Origin: Actinacidiphila glaucinigra
GTDB taxonomy: Bacteria; Actinomycetota; Actinomycetes; Streptomycetales; Streptomycetaceae
Assembly (NCBI RefSeq): GCF_900188405.1
Contig: NZ_FZOF01000025.1
Span: forward strand, 12,125-76,124
DNA: 64,000 nt
Direction: 5' to 3'
Below are positions 6,950 through 15,121 of this stretch, piece by piece (position 1 is the first letter of the stretch; every line of letters starts with the position of its first letter). A program made the translations under genes and the position numbers. The notes under the pieces were generated by a model that saw nothing but the letters and a program-made list of their open reading frames with translations, had not been told where the DNA came from and searched no databases.

Positions 6950-8227
6950 GTGAGCGTTCGAAGGAGTGTGCGCGGGCCGCGGGGCCTGCGGGCGGCCGGG
7001 GCCGCGGTCGCCGCGCTGGCGCTGCTGGCGGCCGGCTGCGGCGGCGGCGATCCGGACGGCGGGACCGTGACCATCCGCTACTCGTGGTGGGGCGCCCAGG
7101 ACCGCGCCGAGCTGATCCGGAAGACGATCGCGCTCTTCGAGAAGGACCACCCGCACATCAAGGTCAAGACGGACTTCGCCGAGTACGCCGACTTCTGGAG
7201 CAAGTTCAACACCCAGGCCGCGGGCGGCAACGCCCCCGACGTCTTCCAGAACTCCGTCGCCTTCCTGCGCAAGTACGGCGAGAAGAACCTGCTGCTCGAC
7301 CTGAACGCCCAGGTCGAGGCCGGCAATCTCGGCATGGACGACTTCCGGGCCGGCCTGGACAAGGCCGGCGAGGTCGACGGCAGGCTGCTCGGCGTCCCCG
7401 TCGGCGGCAACACCTTCGCCCTGGTCTACAACCCCGAGGCCTTCGAGCGCGTCGGCGTCACCCCCGCCGCCGGCTGGACGTGGGACGAGTTCGACGCCGC
7501 CGTCCACAAGATCAGCGCCGCCGAGGGCGACCTGTACGGCGCCAGCGACAACGGCGGGGTGATGTACCTGTACGACCTCTACCTGCGCCAGAACGGCAAG
7601 GCCTTCTTCACCGCCGACAAGAAGCTCGGCTTCACCGAGGCCGACCTGCGGCAGTGGTGGGGCGCCCACTACGCCGACAACAAGGCGGGCGACCTCGTCC
7701 CGGCCAAGAAGAGCGAGCAGATCAAGCCCAAGTCCTCGGTCAGCGGCGACCTTTCCGCCGCCGAGTTCACCTGGGACAACTTCATCGTCCGCTACGCCGC
7801 CGAGACCGACACCGAGCTCGCCCTGGCCCCGGTCCCGACCACCGACGGCACCAGGACCGGTCAGTACATCTCCTCGCTCATGCTCAGCGGTTCCGCCCGC
7901 ACCCAGCACCCCGAGGAGGTCGCGGAGTTCATCGACTTCATGGTCCACGACCCCGAGGTCGGGAAGACCATGGGCTACAACCGCGGTGTCCTGCCGACCA
8001 ACGCCCAGTTCGACGCGTACGAACCGACCGGCGTCGACGCGCAGATCGCCGCCTACGAGAAGTCCGTGACCGGCGTCATCGAGCCGATCACCCCGCACCC
8101 CGCGGGCGCGGACGTCGCGGAGGCGGCCTTCCTGCGGATCTACGCCGAAGTCGCCCTGGGCAAGACCTCGGTCGACGACGCCGTCACGCAGTTCTTCAGC
8201 GAGGCGAAGACCGCGCTCGGCTCCTGA
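6950..8227 (+). CDS. Carbohydrate ABC transporter substrate-binding lipoprotein
   Basis: This protein (425 aa, from the GTG at 6950) has a basic N-terminus and a hydrophobic stretch ending in LAAGC, a lipobox with the lipidated cysteine at residue 30, so it should be a membrane-anchored lipoprotein. The mature part begins with a YSWWG strand and has the FEKDHPHIKVK and NAPDVFQ segments of the family 1 extracellular solute-binding proteins (oligosaccharide type). A GAAGGGGG ribosome site supports the start. It is first in an operon with two permeases and a DUF624-like gene under a LacI-type operator. No ATPase is encoded here; in Streptomyces the shared MsiK ATPase often fills that role. The sugar is unknown. 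Confidence 0.93.
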   Translation: MSVRRSVRGPRGLRAAGAAVAALALLAAGCGGGDPDGGTVTIRYSWWGAQDRAELIRKTIALFEKDHPHIKVKTDFAEYADFWSKFNTQAAGGNAPDVFQNSVAFLRKYGEKNLLLDLNAQVEAGNLGMDDFRAGLDKAGEVDGRLLGVPVGGNTFALVYNPEAFERVGVTPAAGWTWDEFDAAVHKISAAEGDLYGASDNGGVMYLYDLYLRQNGKAFFTADKKLGFTEADLRQWWGAHYADNKAGDLVPAKKSEQIKPKSSVSGDLSAAEFTWDNFIVRYAAETDTELALAPVPTTDGTRTGQYISSLMLSGSARTQHPEEVAEFIDFMVHDPEVGKTMGYNRGVLPTNAQFDAYEPTGVDAQIAAYEKSVTGVIEPITPHPAGADVAEAAFLRIYAEVALGKTSVDDAVTQFFSEAKTALGS

Positions 8228-8238
8228 GGGGACGACCT

Positions 8239-9225
8239 GTGACCCGCACCCAGATGACCCGGCCGGACGTCGTCGAGCGGCCCCGCACGCCTCATCGCCG
8301 TACCCCCGAGGGCCCCCGGGCCGCCGGCCGGCGCCGGGAGACCCTGGCCGGCTACCTGTTCCTCACCCCGTGGTGCGTCGGGGTCCTGCTGCTGACGCTG
8401 GGTCCGATGCTGGTCTCGCTCTACCTGGCCTTCACCGACTACAACCTCTTCGACACCCCGAGGTGGATCGGGCTGCGGAACTTCCGCGACATGTTCGCCG
8501 ACGACCGCTGGTGGCACTCGGTGCGCGTGACGCTGGAGTACGTGCTGGTCGGCACCCCGCTCAAGCTCGCCGCGGCACTCGGTGTGGCGCTGCTGCTGGT
8601 CAGGCCGCGCCGCGGGCAGGGCTTCTACCGCTCCGCCTTCTACGCGCCGTCGCTGATCGGGGCGAGCGTCAGCATCGGCATCGTGTGGCGCTCGGTGTTC
8701 CAGGACGACGCCGTCGTGGACCGCGCGATGCGCTTCGTGGGCTGGGACGCCGGCGGCTGGGTCGGTGACCCGGACTGGTCGCTGCCCACCCTCGTCACCC
8801 TGACCGTCTGGCAGTTCGGCGCCCCGATGGTGATCTTCCTGGCGGGGCTGAAGCAGGTGCCGCGGGAACTGTACGAGGCGGCGGAGGTCGACGGGGCCGG
8901 GGTCTGGCGGCGGTTCCGCTCCATCACGCTGCCGATGATCTCCCCGGTGCTCTTCTTCAACCTGCTGCTGGAACTCATCCACTCCTTCCAGGTCTTCACC
9001 TCGGCGGTGGTCCTCGGCGGCAGCGGAGGCGGGGCGGGCGGACCGGCCGACTCCCTGCTCGTCTACACCTGGTACCTGTACGAACAGGGCTTCCGCAACC
9101 TCCGCATGGGCTACGCGTCCGCCATGGCCTGGATGCTGATGCTGGGCATCGGCCTGCTGACCGCGGTGCTGTTCCGCACCCAGCGCGGCTGGGTCCACTA
9201 CGAGGAAGGGACGGACGCCCGATGA
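8239..9225 (+). CDS. Carbohydrate ABC transporter permease (MalF type)
   Basis: The protein has 328 aa with about six membrane helices, beginning with LAGYLFLTPWCVGVLLL after a basic N-terminal tail. The EAA loop for docking the ATPase is EAAEVDGAGVWRRFRSITLP in the second half. GTG at 8239 is 11 bases after the binding-protein stop, and the gene overlaps the next permease by 4 bases (ATGA). This is the MalF-like partner of the heterodimeric channel. Confidence 0.93.
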   Translation: MTRTQMTRPDVVERPRTPHRRTPEGPRAAGRRRETLAGYLFLTPWCVGVLLLTLGPMLVSLYLAFTDYNLFDTPRWIGLRNFRDMFADDRWWHSVRVTLEYVLVGTPLKLAAALGVALLLVRPRRGQGFYRSAFYAPSLIGASVSIGIVWRSVFQDDAVVDRAMRFVGWDAGGWVGDPDWSLPTLVTLTVWQFGAPMVIFLAGLKQVPRELYEAAEVDGAGVWRRFRSITLPMISPVLFFNLLLELIHSFQVFTSAVVLGGSGGGAGGPADSLLVYTWYLYEQGFRNLRMGYASAMAWMLMLGIGLLTAVLFRTQRGWVHYEEGTDAR

Positions 9226-10079
9226 CCCCCGCCGTCACCGCCCGCCGCCGCACGATGCGCACCGTCGCCTGGCACGCGGGCGCCCTGGCCCTGCTCGCGG
9301 TCATCCTCTACCCGGTGGTGTGGCTGGTCGGGGCCTCGTTCAAGCCGGGCGACGAGATCGTCGGCAGCCTCGAACTGCTGCCCGGCCGGCCCATCTCCGA
9401 CAACTACCGCCGGCTGACCCGAGGCATCGCCGACATCCCCGTCTCCACCTTCTTCACCAACTCGCTCGTCCTGGCGCTCGGTTCGGTGGTGGGCGTGCTC
9501 GTCTCCTGCTCAGCGGCGGCCTACGCCTTCGCCCGTATCCGCTTCGCCGGGCGCAACCTGCTCTTCGCGGTGATGATCTCGACGCTGCTGCTGCCCTTCC
9601 AGGTGCTCATCATCCCGCAGTACGTGCTCTTCCAGAAACTCGACCTGATCAACACTTACGTTCCGCTGCTGCTCGGGAAATATCTCGCCGCGGACGCGTT
9701 CTTCGTCTTTCTCATGGTGCAATTCATGCGCAATCTCCCCCGGGAATTGGACGAGGCCGCGCGCATCGACGGCTGCGGCCATCCGCGCATCTTCTGGAGC
9801 ATCGTGCTCCCTTTGTGCCGGCCCGCGCTCATCACGAGCGCCATTTTCACGTTCATCTGGTCCTGGAACGATTTCATCGGGCCCCTGCTGTACCTGAACG
9901 AACCCGACAAGTACACCGTCTCGCTCGGGCTGAAGATGTTCATCGACCAGGACAGTGTGGCCGACTACGGCGGCATGGTCGCCATGTCGCTGGTCGCACT
10001 GCTGCCCGTCCTCCTCTTCTTCCTCGCCTTCCAGCGCCACCTCGTCGAGGGCGCCGCCACGTCGGGGCTCAAGGGGTGA
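9222..10079 (+). CDS. Carbohydrate ABC transporter permease (MalG type)
   Basis: The protein has 285 aa and six helices. The long loop after helix 1 contains SFKPGDEI, typical of MalG-type proteins. The EAA motif is DEAARIDGCGHPRIFWSIVLP. Its ATG overlaps the stop of the previous gene, and its own stop overlaps the next start, so all genes of the operon are translationally coupled. The base composition drops noticeably at about 9660-9860 relative to the rest of the operon. Confidence 0.93.
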   Translation: MTPAVTARRRTMRTVAWHAGALALLAVILYPVVWLVGASFKPGDEIVGSLELLPGRPISDNYRRLTRGIADIPVSTFFTNSLVLALGSVVGVLVSCSAAAYAFARIRFAGRNLLFAVMISTLLLPFQVLIIPQYVLFQKLDLINTYVPLLLGKYLAADAFFVFLMVQFMRNLPRELDEAARIDGCGHPRIFWSIVLPLCRPALITSAIFTFIWSWNDFIGPLLYLNEPDKYTVSLGLKMFIDQDSVADYGGMVAMSLVALLPVLLFFLAFQRHLVEGAATSGLKG

Positions 10080-10678
10080 GGCCCCTGACCACGACCGAGG
10101 GCGCCCGGAGTCGCTCCGCGGCCCGGTCCGCGCAGTTCGCGCTGTTCGCCGAGTGCCTGCTGACCGGGGTGTGGCTGGCGGTGGCGGCGCTGCCGCTCGT
10201 GACCGCGCTGCCCGCGTTCGCCGCCGCCTGCGGACACCTGCGGCGGCACCTGGACGGGGAGCGGTCCACCTGGCGCGACTTCGCGGCCGAGACCGTCGCC
10301 GCGACCCGCGCCGGCTGGGCCCGGACGCTTGTGTGGTGGGGCGGGCTCGCACTGCTCGGGCTCGACCTGGCCGTGGCCCGCTCCGGGGCGCTGCCCGGCG
10401 GGGGAGCCCTCACCGGGGTCAGCGTGCTCGCGGCGGTCGCCCTCGTGGTGACGGGGCTTCGCGCCGCCGCGCTCTGGCGGCCCGGGGAGGGCGGCCGGGG
10501 TGCGGCGGGCCGCGCCGTGCGGCGCTGCGTGGGCGACCCAGGGGGGACGCTGCTTCTGGCGGGCGGGGTGGGGGTGGCCGGGGTGGCCGCGTGGATGCTT
10601 GTGCCGCTGGGGGTGGTGGCGTTGGGGTGCGTGGCGGGGGCGGCGGTCGCGGTGGAGCGCCGGGCGCGTGCGCTGTGA
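10076..10678 (+). CDS. DUF624 (YesL)-like membrane protein of the sugar operon
   Basis: This protein has 200 aa and four to five hydrophobic helices. The N-terminal part (FAECLLTGVWLAVAALPLVT, then AFAAACGHLRRHL) resembles the DUF624/YesL family, which commonly sits at the end of sugar ABC importer operons. The GTG start at 10076 overlaps the permease stop by 4 bases. Its function in transport is unknown. The family assignment rests on the N-terminal pattern and on context. Confidence 0.72.
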   Translation: MRPLTTTEGARSRSAARSAQFALFAECLLTGVWLAVAALPLVTALPAFAAACGHLRRHLDGERSTWRDFAAETVAATRAGWARTLVWWGGLALLGLDLAVARSGALPGGGALTGVSVLAAVALVVTGLRAAALWRPGEGGRGAAGRAVRRCVGDPGGTLLLAGGVGVAGVAAWMLVPLGVVALGCVAGAAVAVERRARAL

Positions 10679-10682
10679 TGGG

Positions 10683-10946
10683 GCCCGGTTGTTGTGTGCG
10701 GGTCCGTTGCGCCTGCGGCGGGGTGTCCCCCGCCCTCCCGCCCTCCCCCAGCCTTCGGCCGGGGGGACCCCCATCCGGCGCGGTTGGTGCGGGCCTGCGT
10801 TCTGTTCGTCTGGGGTCGGTGCCGCGCCGGGGTACGCCCCCAGCCTTCGGCCGGGGGGACCCCCACCTCGGCGCTCGCGGCGCTGCCCCACGTCATTCAG
10901 CGCCGCACCTCACCGCTCGTCTCCCCCAGCCTTCGGCCAGGGGGAG
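10683..10946 (+). repeat. Left arm of an inverted repeat pair flanking the HAD gene
   Basis: About 245 bases of this 309-base gene-free gap reappear in reverse complement at 11779-12025. The unit contains GTGTGCGGGT...TTGCGCCTGCGGCGG, then two 29-base hairpin modules (10745-10773 and 10837-10865) beginning CCCCCAGCCTTCGG and ending GGGGGGACCCCCA. A third, degenerate module lies at 10923-10946. The modules are 92 bases apart here and 90 in the other arm. Each can fold as a G/C clamp around GCC-TTC-GGC. Confidence 0.85.
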
Positions 10947-10987
10947 TCGCCTTCCGCCGAACGAAGTGCACCGGGTATACCGGCGGG

Positions 10988-11722
10988 GTGATCGAACTTC
11001 GCCCCGGGCAAGACTCGCCCACCTTCGAGGCTGTGCTTCTGGACTGGGTGGGAACGCTCATCGTCCCCAAGTGGGGGCCCGACCACGCCGGGCCCAAGGG
11101 CGGGTCGTGGATCGAAGGTGCTTTGCAGCGCCTCGCCCGGGATGCCTCTTCGTCGGAGGTGAGCCGGATCAGCGCGGCGCTCGACGCGGCGATCAGGCAA
11201 CCCGAAGTGGCACAGGCGATGAAGGGTGCGGACGCGTCCGTGGAGTCGTACCGTGCGGGGTTCGCGCGGTGGGCCTCGGCCGCCGGCATCGACGAGGCGC
11301 TGATGGGCGCCCTGTACGACGAGCTGGCGCTGCCGGATGTCGATCTCTTCGCGGTGGACGTGGAGCGGACACTCGCGACGCTGAAGGCCGCCGGGGTGCG
11401 GGTGGCCGTGGTCAGTGACGTCCACTTCGACATCCGCCCCTGGTTCGTGAAGGCGGGCCTCGACGGGTACGTCGACCGGTTCGTGCTCTCCTTCGAGCAC
11501 GGTGTCTGCAAGCCCGACCCCGCCATCTTCCGGTCGGCGTTGGACGCGCTCGAGGTGGGCCCGGACGATGCGCTGATGGTCGGCGACCGTTCCGCCTATG
11601 ACGGTGCCGCGGTCGAAGCCGGCATCGCGACAGTGCTGCTCCCACCGCTCGCCGAGGCGTCCGCGGAACGCCTGCACCTCGTGCTCGCATCCTGCGGACT
11701 GCGCCCGCTCGCGCGCCTCTGA
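10988..11722 (+). CDS. HAD superfamily hydrolase with a DWVGT nucleophile motif
   Basis: The protein has 244 aa from the GTG at 10988. HAD motif I reads LLDWVGTL: the nucleophile Asp is present, but the usual second Asp (+2) is Val, as in phosphonatase-like (DWAGT) and dehalogenase-like (DAYGT) members. Motif II is VAVVSDVHFD, motif III the Lys of CKPDPAIF, and motif IV MVGDRSAYDG. A helical cap lies between motifs I and II, giving subfamily I. The substrate is unknown and classical phosphomonoesterase activity is less certain without the general acid. The gene stands alone between two inverted copies of a repeat. Confidence 0.88.
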   Translation: MIELRPGQDSPTFEAVLLDWVGTLIVPKWGPDHAGPKGGSWIEGALQRLARDASSSEVSRISAALDAAIRQPEVAQAMKGADASVESYRAGFARWASAAGIDEALMGALYDELALPDVDLFAVDVERTLATLKAAGVRVAVVSDVHFDIRPWFVKAGLDGYVDRFVLSFEHGVCKPDPAIFRSALDALEVGPDDALMVGDRSAYDGAAVEAGIATVLLPPLAEASAERLHLVLASCGLRPLARL

Positions 11723-11778
11723 CACCCCCTCCGGCCGTCAGTCGCCTGTACGAGGGGAGGGGGTGTGGCGGGGTGCCC

Positions 11779-12025
11779 CCGCAGGGGACGAGCGGCGAAC
11801 CCGGCGCCGAATGATGCAGGGGTAAACCGCGAGCCCCGAGGTGGGGGTCCCCCCGGCCGAAGGCTGGGGGCGTACGCCGGTGCGGCACCGACCCACGCAC
11901 ACGGTGCGAGGCCCGCACTGACCGCGCCGGATGGGGGTCCCCCCGGCCGAAGGCTGGGGGAGGGAGGGTGGGTGGGAGAACCGCCCGCCGCAGGCGCACA
12001 CAACCCGCACCCGGCAACCGGCCGC
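11779..12025 (-). repeat. Right arm of the inverted repeat pair flanking the HAD gene
   Basis: This is the reverse complement of the left arm at 10683-10925. The 29-base hairpin modules lie at 11842-11870 and 11932-11960, and the CCGCAGGCGCACACAACCCGCAC segment is near the outer end. The two arms face each other across about 850 bases. Identity is near complete in the modules and lower in the linkers. It fills the gene-free gap 11723-12049. Confidence 0.85.
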
Positions 12026-12049
12026 AGCCACACCCCACCCGCACGATTC

Positions 12050-14398
12050 CTACCGCAGGCGCCCCAGCGCCTCCCGCACGCGCCGCACATCCCGCAGACG
12101 GCGCTCGTACGTCGCCCCCACCCCCAGCAGGAGCGCGCCGGCCAGGGCGAGCGGCACCCAGCGGGGGACCGTGCCGAGGGCCTGGGCGATGTAGGGGGCC
12201 AGTTCGTGCAGCGCGTCGAGCGCGAGCACGCCCGCCCCCAGCAGGAGCGGCGCCGCCAGGCGGTGGCGCGCGCCGAGGAGCATCACGGCCAGGGAGGCCG
12301 CGCCCAGGCACAGAGGGCGGACCCAGTCGGGGTCGCCCCAGGCCGCGGCGAGGCTCGGGAAGAGGGTCGCGGCGAGCCCGGGGGCGTAGGCGGCCCAGGA
12401 GGAGAGCCCGGGGTCGCGGCGCCGCCGCAGCGCACCGACGGCCAGGGCGGCGACCGTGACGGGGAGCGTGTACGCCTCCGGGGCGTCCACGCCGGACGCC
12501 GCGAGGCGCACCCAACTGGCCGCGACCATCAGGCAGGTCGCGACGTAGCCGAGCCACCGCCGGTCGGCCCGCAGCGCCGCGACGGCCGCGGCGAGGACGC
12601 CCGCGAGGGCGAGGGCCAGGGCGAGCAGAGCCGGGTCGTCGGCGGTGAGGCCGACCCCGAGGAGGGCCGCCGCGTGGCCGGGGTGCTCGAAGGGGCGTCC
12701 GGGGGCGCGGAGCGCGGCGGCCTGGGCGGCCGCGGCGACCGCGAGGAGGGTGAACGCCGCCGCGTGGGCGGGCAGTCCGGTCCAGGCGAGGCCCGCCGTG
12801 CAGGCGACGACGGCGGAGGCGGTCACCACGCGGGTGCGCGACGCCGCGGCGTACAGCGCGCCGAAGCAGGCCAGCAGCACGGCGAGCACGGTGAGCGTCG
12901 TCGTGCGCTCCGGGTGGGCCCAGGCGACGGCCGTCGCGGCGAGCCCGCACGCGCTCACCAGGGCGGTCCAGGTGAGCGCCCTGGCCGACAGCGCGAGCAG
13001 GGCGCCCACGACGACGAGCCGTACGGGCGGCGGACCGGGCACGCAGACGGCGACCGCGGCCGAGACCAGGGCGCCGGAGGCGGCGAGCGGGGCGTACGGG
13101 GTGCCTCGGTGCAGCCGTGCCGCCGCGGCCAGTTCGGCGGCGAGCAGGCCGGTCACCGCGACCGCGCTGTACGGGCCCTCCCACACGTCGGGCGTGACCA
13201 CGCCCACGGTCAGCGAGGGCAGCGCCCACAGCAGGGCCAGGGCGTGCACCGCGGCGGCACCGGCCGCCAGGCCCGCGGCCACCGGGCGCAGGCGGGCCGG
13301 GACGGCGAAGGCCGCGGCGCTCAGCACGACCGCCGCGCACACCAGGTATCCCGGCACGATCCAGTCGCCGGTCACGCCGGTCCGGACGACCCCGCCCGCG
13401 GCGCCCACGACCGCGAGCGCCGCGACCCCGGCCAGGATCCCGGACACGGCGGCGGGCACCGACGGCCGCAGTGCGACGGCGAGGGCCACCGCCGTGGCGC
13501 CCAGCAGCAGCGCGCCGGCGCGCAGTGCCGCGCCGCCGTCGCCGGCCGAGACGGAGAGCCCGCCCGCGGTGAGCAGCCCGGCGGCCCCGACGGCCGTGCC
13601 GGCGACGGCGGCGGTGATCCGCGTTCCGCGCCCGCCGGTGAAGAGGGCGGCCGCCGCGTCCAGCGCGGCCGTGACGAGCAGGGCGGCCGCGATCGCGTAC
13701 GCCGAATCCGCCGCCGACGCCCAGAGCACCAGGGGGAGTTGACCGATCGCCACGGCGAAGGGCACCGGCAGCACGAGCCGCCCGAGCGCCTTCCCGTAGC
13801 CGGCCCAGAGCGCGGCGACGGCGGCCAGGGACACGGCCGCGTAGCGCAGCCCGTCGGCTTCGGCGAAGGCCACGCGGTGGAGTGCGTACGCGTCGAGCAG
13901 CAGCAGGACGAGGCCGAGGCAGGCGACCACTTCGGCCGTCGCGTTCAGGGCGCGCCGCAGCAGCAGCGTGGGGACGCCCGTCGCCGCGAGCGTCAGGGCG
14001 CCCAGGACGGCGGCCCGGCCGCCGATGCCGAGCCGGCCCCAGCTGATGACGGTGAACGCGACGGCGGCGACCGCCAGCAGCACGCCGCCCAGGGCGAGCA
14101 GCAGGTTCTGCACCGCGCGCGGCGACGCCTCGCGCCGCGGCGGGGCGCCCCACGGCGCGCCCGGACCCGCGCCCCACGGCGCCTGCGGGTACGGCGGCCG
14201 CAGCTGCGCCAGCAACTGCCCGCGACGTATGAGGAGGCGGCCGCGCTCGGCGTCCAGCCGCAGGAGCGCGCGGTCGGTCTCGCGCAGTTCGCCGGCGACC
14301 GGCCCGACCAGGGGCAGCGCGCAGCGCGGGCAGGCGGGCGGCGCCGTCGCGGGCAGATGGGTGCCGCATGCGGGGCAGCGGTCGTGCGGCGGGGGCAT
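12050..14398 (-). CDS. Large polytopic membrane protein with N-terminal zinc ribbon
   Basis: The protein has 782 aa from the ATG at 14398, which has GGAG 5 bases ahead; ATGs at 14407 and 14443 are alternatives. Residues about 5-30 form a zinc ribbon with two CPxC knuckles (RCPACGTH, CPRCALP). A helical segment (about 35-65) with heptad-like Leu/Arg follows, then more than 20 hydrophobic helices of Ala/Leu/Val to the C-terminus. No enzyme motif is visible. Streptomycete relatives are described only as integral membrane proteins. The alanine-rich helices give long spurious frames on the opposite strand. Confidence 0.85.
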   Translation of the reverse strand: MPPPHDRCPACGTHLPATAPPACPRCALPLVGPVAGELRETDRALLRLDAERGRLLIRRGQLLAQLRPPYPQAPWGAGPGAPWGAPPRREASPRAVQNLLLALGGVLLAVAAVAFTVISWGRLGIGGRAAVLGALTLAATGVPTLLLRRALNATAEVVACLGLVLLLLDAYALHRVAFAEADGLRYAAVSLAAVAALWAGYGKALGRLVLPVPFAVAIGQLPLVLWASAADSAYAIAAALLVTAALDAAAALFTGGRGTRITAAVAGTAVGAAGLLTAGGLSVSAGDGGAALRAGALLLGATAVALAVALRPSVPAAVSGILAGVAALAVVGAAGGVVRTGVTGDWIVPGYLVCAAVVLSAAAFAVPARLRPVAAGLAAGAAAVHALALLWALPSLTVGVVTPDVWEGPYSAVAVTGLLAAELAAAARLHRGTPYAPLAASGALVSAAVAVCVPGPPPVRLVVVGALLALSARALTWTALVSACGLAATAVAWAHPERTTTLTVLAVLLACFGALYAAASRTRVVTASAVVACTAGLAWTGLPAHAAAFTLLAVAAAAQAAALRAPGRPFEHPGHAAALLGVGLTADDPALLALALALAGVLAAAVAALRADRRWLGYVATCLMVAASWVRLAASGVDAPEAYTLPVTVAALAVGALRRRRDPGLSSWAAYAPGLAATLFPSLAAAWGDPDWVRPLCLGAASLAVMLLGARHRLAAPLLLGAGVLALDALHELAPYIAQALGTVPRWVPLALAGALLLGVGATYERRLRDVRRVREALGRLR

Positions 14399-14487
14399 CG
14401 TCTCCATGGCTCGGAGTGTGGCGCGGCCCACGTGCACGGGCATGCGCGCCGGTACTCAGATCCGCGCTGAGTACGCACACTGGCCTC

Positions 14488-14964
14488 ATGGACTGGAGCC
14501 GTTACCGCTTCCGCAGCCTGTGGCGGATCGCCGCCCCGCCCGACGCCGTGTACGGCCTGCTGGAGCGTCCGCACGAGTACCCGACGTGGTGGCCCCAGGT
14601 CCGCGAGGTGCGGCAGACCGGGGAGACCGCCGGCACCCTGCGCTTCCGCTCGGTCCTGCCGTACGACCTGTTCGTCACCGCGCACCAGACCCGCCGCGAC
14701 CCGCGGGCGCGGGTCCTGGAGGTGGCGATGTACGGAGATCTGGAGGGGTGGGTGCGGTGGACGGTCGGTGCGGACGGCGCCGGCGGTGGCACCCGTCTTC
14801 TCTTCGAGGAGGACGTGATCGTCAACAAGCCGCTGATGCGGCGGCTGGCCGTGCCGTGCCGGCCGCTGTTCCGGGCGAACCACGCCCTGATGATGCGGCA
14901 GGGGAGGCGCGGCCTGGCGGCCCGGCTGCGCGGGGAGGGCGCACCCGGCCGGGAAGCCGTTTGA
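14488..14964 (+). CDS. SRPBCC (polyketide cyclase/START-like) family protein
   Basis: The 158-aa protein has the helix-grip fold pattern: RSLWRIAAPPDAVYGLLERPHEYPTWWP at the N-terminus (ligand-pocket entrance helix), antiparallel strands, and a long C-terminal helix (RPLFRANHALMMRQG). Family members bind hydrophobic ligands or act as cyclases; the ligand is unknown. It is transcribed away from the large membrane protein gene, with about 90 bases between them. Its stop overlaps the -35 of the following tRNA promoter. Confidence 0.85.
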   Translation: MDWSRYRFRSLWRIAAPPDAVYGLLERPHEYPTWWPQVREVRQTGETAGTLRFRSVLPYDLFVTAHQTRRDPRARVLEVAMYGDLEGWVRWTVGADGAGGGTRLLFEEDVIVNKPLMRRLAVPCRPLFRANHALMMRQGRRGLAARLRGEGAPGREAV

Positions 14965-14990
14965 ACGCAGCCGCCCGTGCCCTGTATTGT
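14961..14990 (+). promoter_or_regulatory. Promoter of tRNA-Val copy 2
   Basis: TTGAAC (14961-14966) and TATTGT (14985-14990) are separated by 18 bases and end 12 bases ahead of the tRNA. The -35 hexamer shares bases with the stop codon of the SRPBCC gene. Confidence 0.65.
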
Positions 14991-15002
14991 TCAGGTCGTC
15001 CC

Positions 15003-15074
15003 GGGCGATTAGCTCAGCGGGAGAGCACTTCGTTCACACCGAAGGGGTCACTGGTTCGATCCCAGTATCGCCCA
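15003..15074 (+). tRNA. tRNA-Val (anticodon CAC), copy 2
   Basis: The acceptor GGGCGAT (15003-15009) pairs with ATCGCCC (15067-15073). The anticodon loop is TTCACAC. The sequence is identical to the gene at 6654-6725, and it too is followed at once by a strong hairpin. Confidence 0.97.
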
Positions 15075-15080
15075 CCCTCA

Positions 15081-15113
15081 CGAAGGGCCGGTCCATCACG
15101 GACCGGCCCTTCG
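15081..15113. terminator. Terminator hairpin after tRNA-Val copy 2
   Basis: A 14-bp perfect stem (15081-15094 with 15100-15113) with a 5-base loop. It sits between the tRNA and the convergent exonuclease gene and can serve both. Confidence 0.85.
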
Positions 15114-15121
15114 TCGTGCGG

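Noticed and set aside
10683-10946. CRISPR array
   Set aside because: Three hairpin modules of about 24-29 bases with unequal spacing in a mirrored layout, and no cas genes; not repeat-spacer architecture.
10694-10987. In-frame extension of the HAD protein through the repeat
   Set aside because: The extension encodes the hairpin modules (PPAFGRGD-type strings also seen at the other arm), has no family similarity and contains other starts closer to motif I.
10683-12025. Insertion sequence with terminal inverted repeats
   Set aside because: The arms are imperfect, hairpin-bearing and about 245 bases long. The enclosed gene is a HAD hydrolase and no transposase or target-site duplication is visible.
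11765-14470. A 901-codon plus-strand frame opposite the large membrane protein gene
   Set aside because: It encodes Gly/Arg/Gln/Glu-rich sequence with no fold-like pattern, whereas the minus frame gives regular hydrophobic helices and a zinc ribbon.
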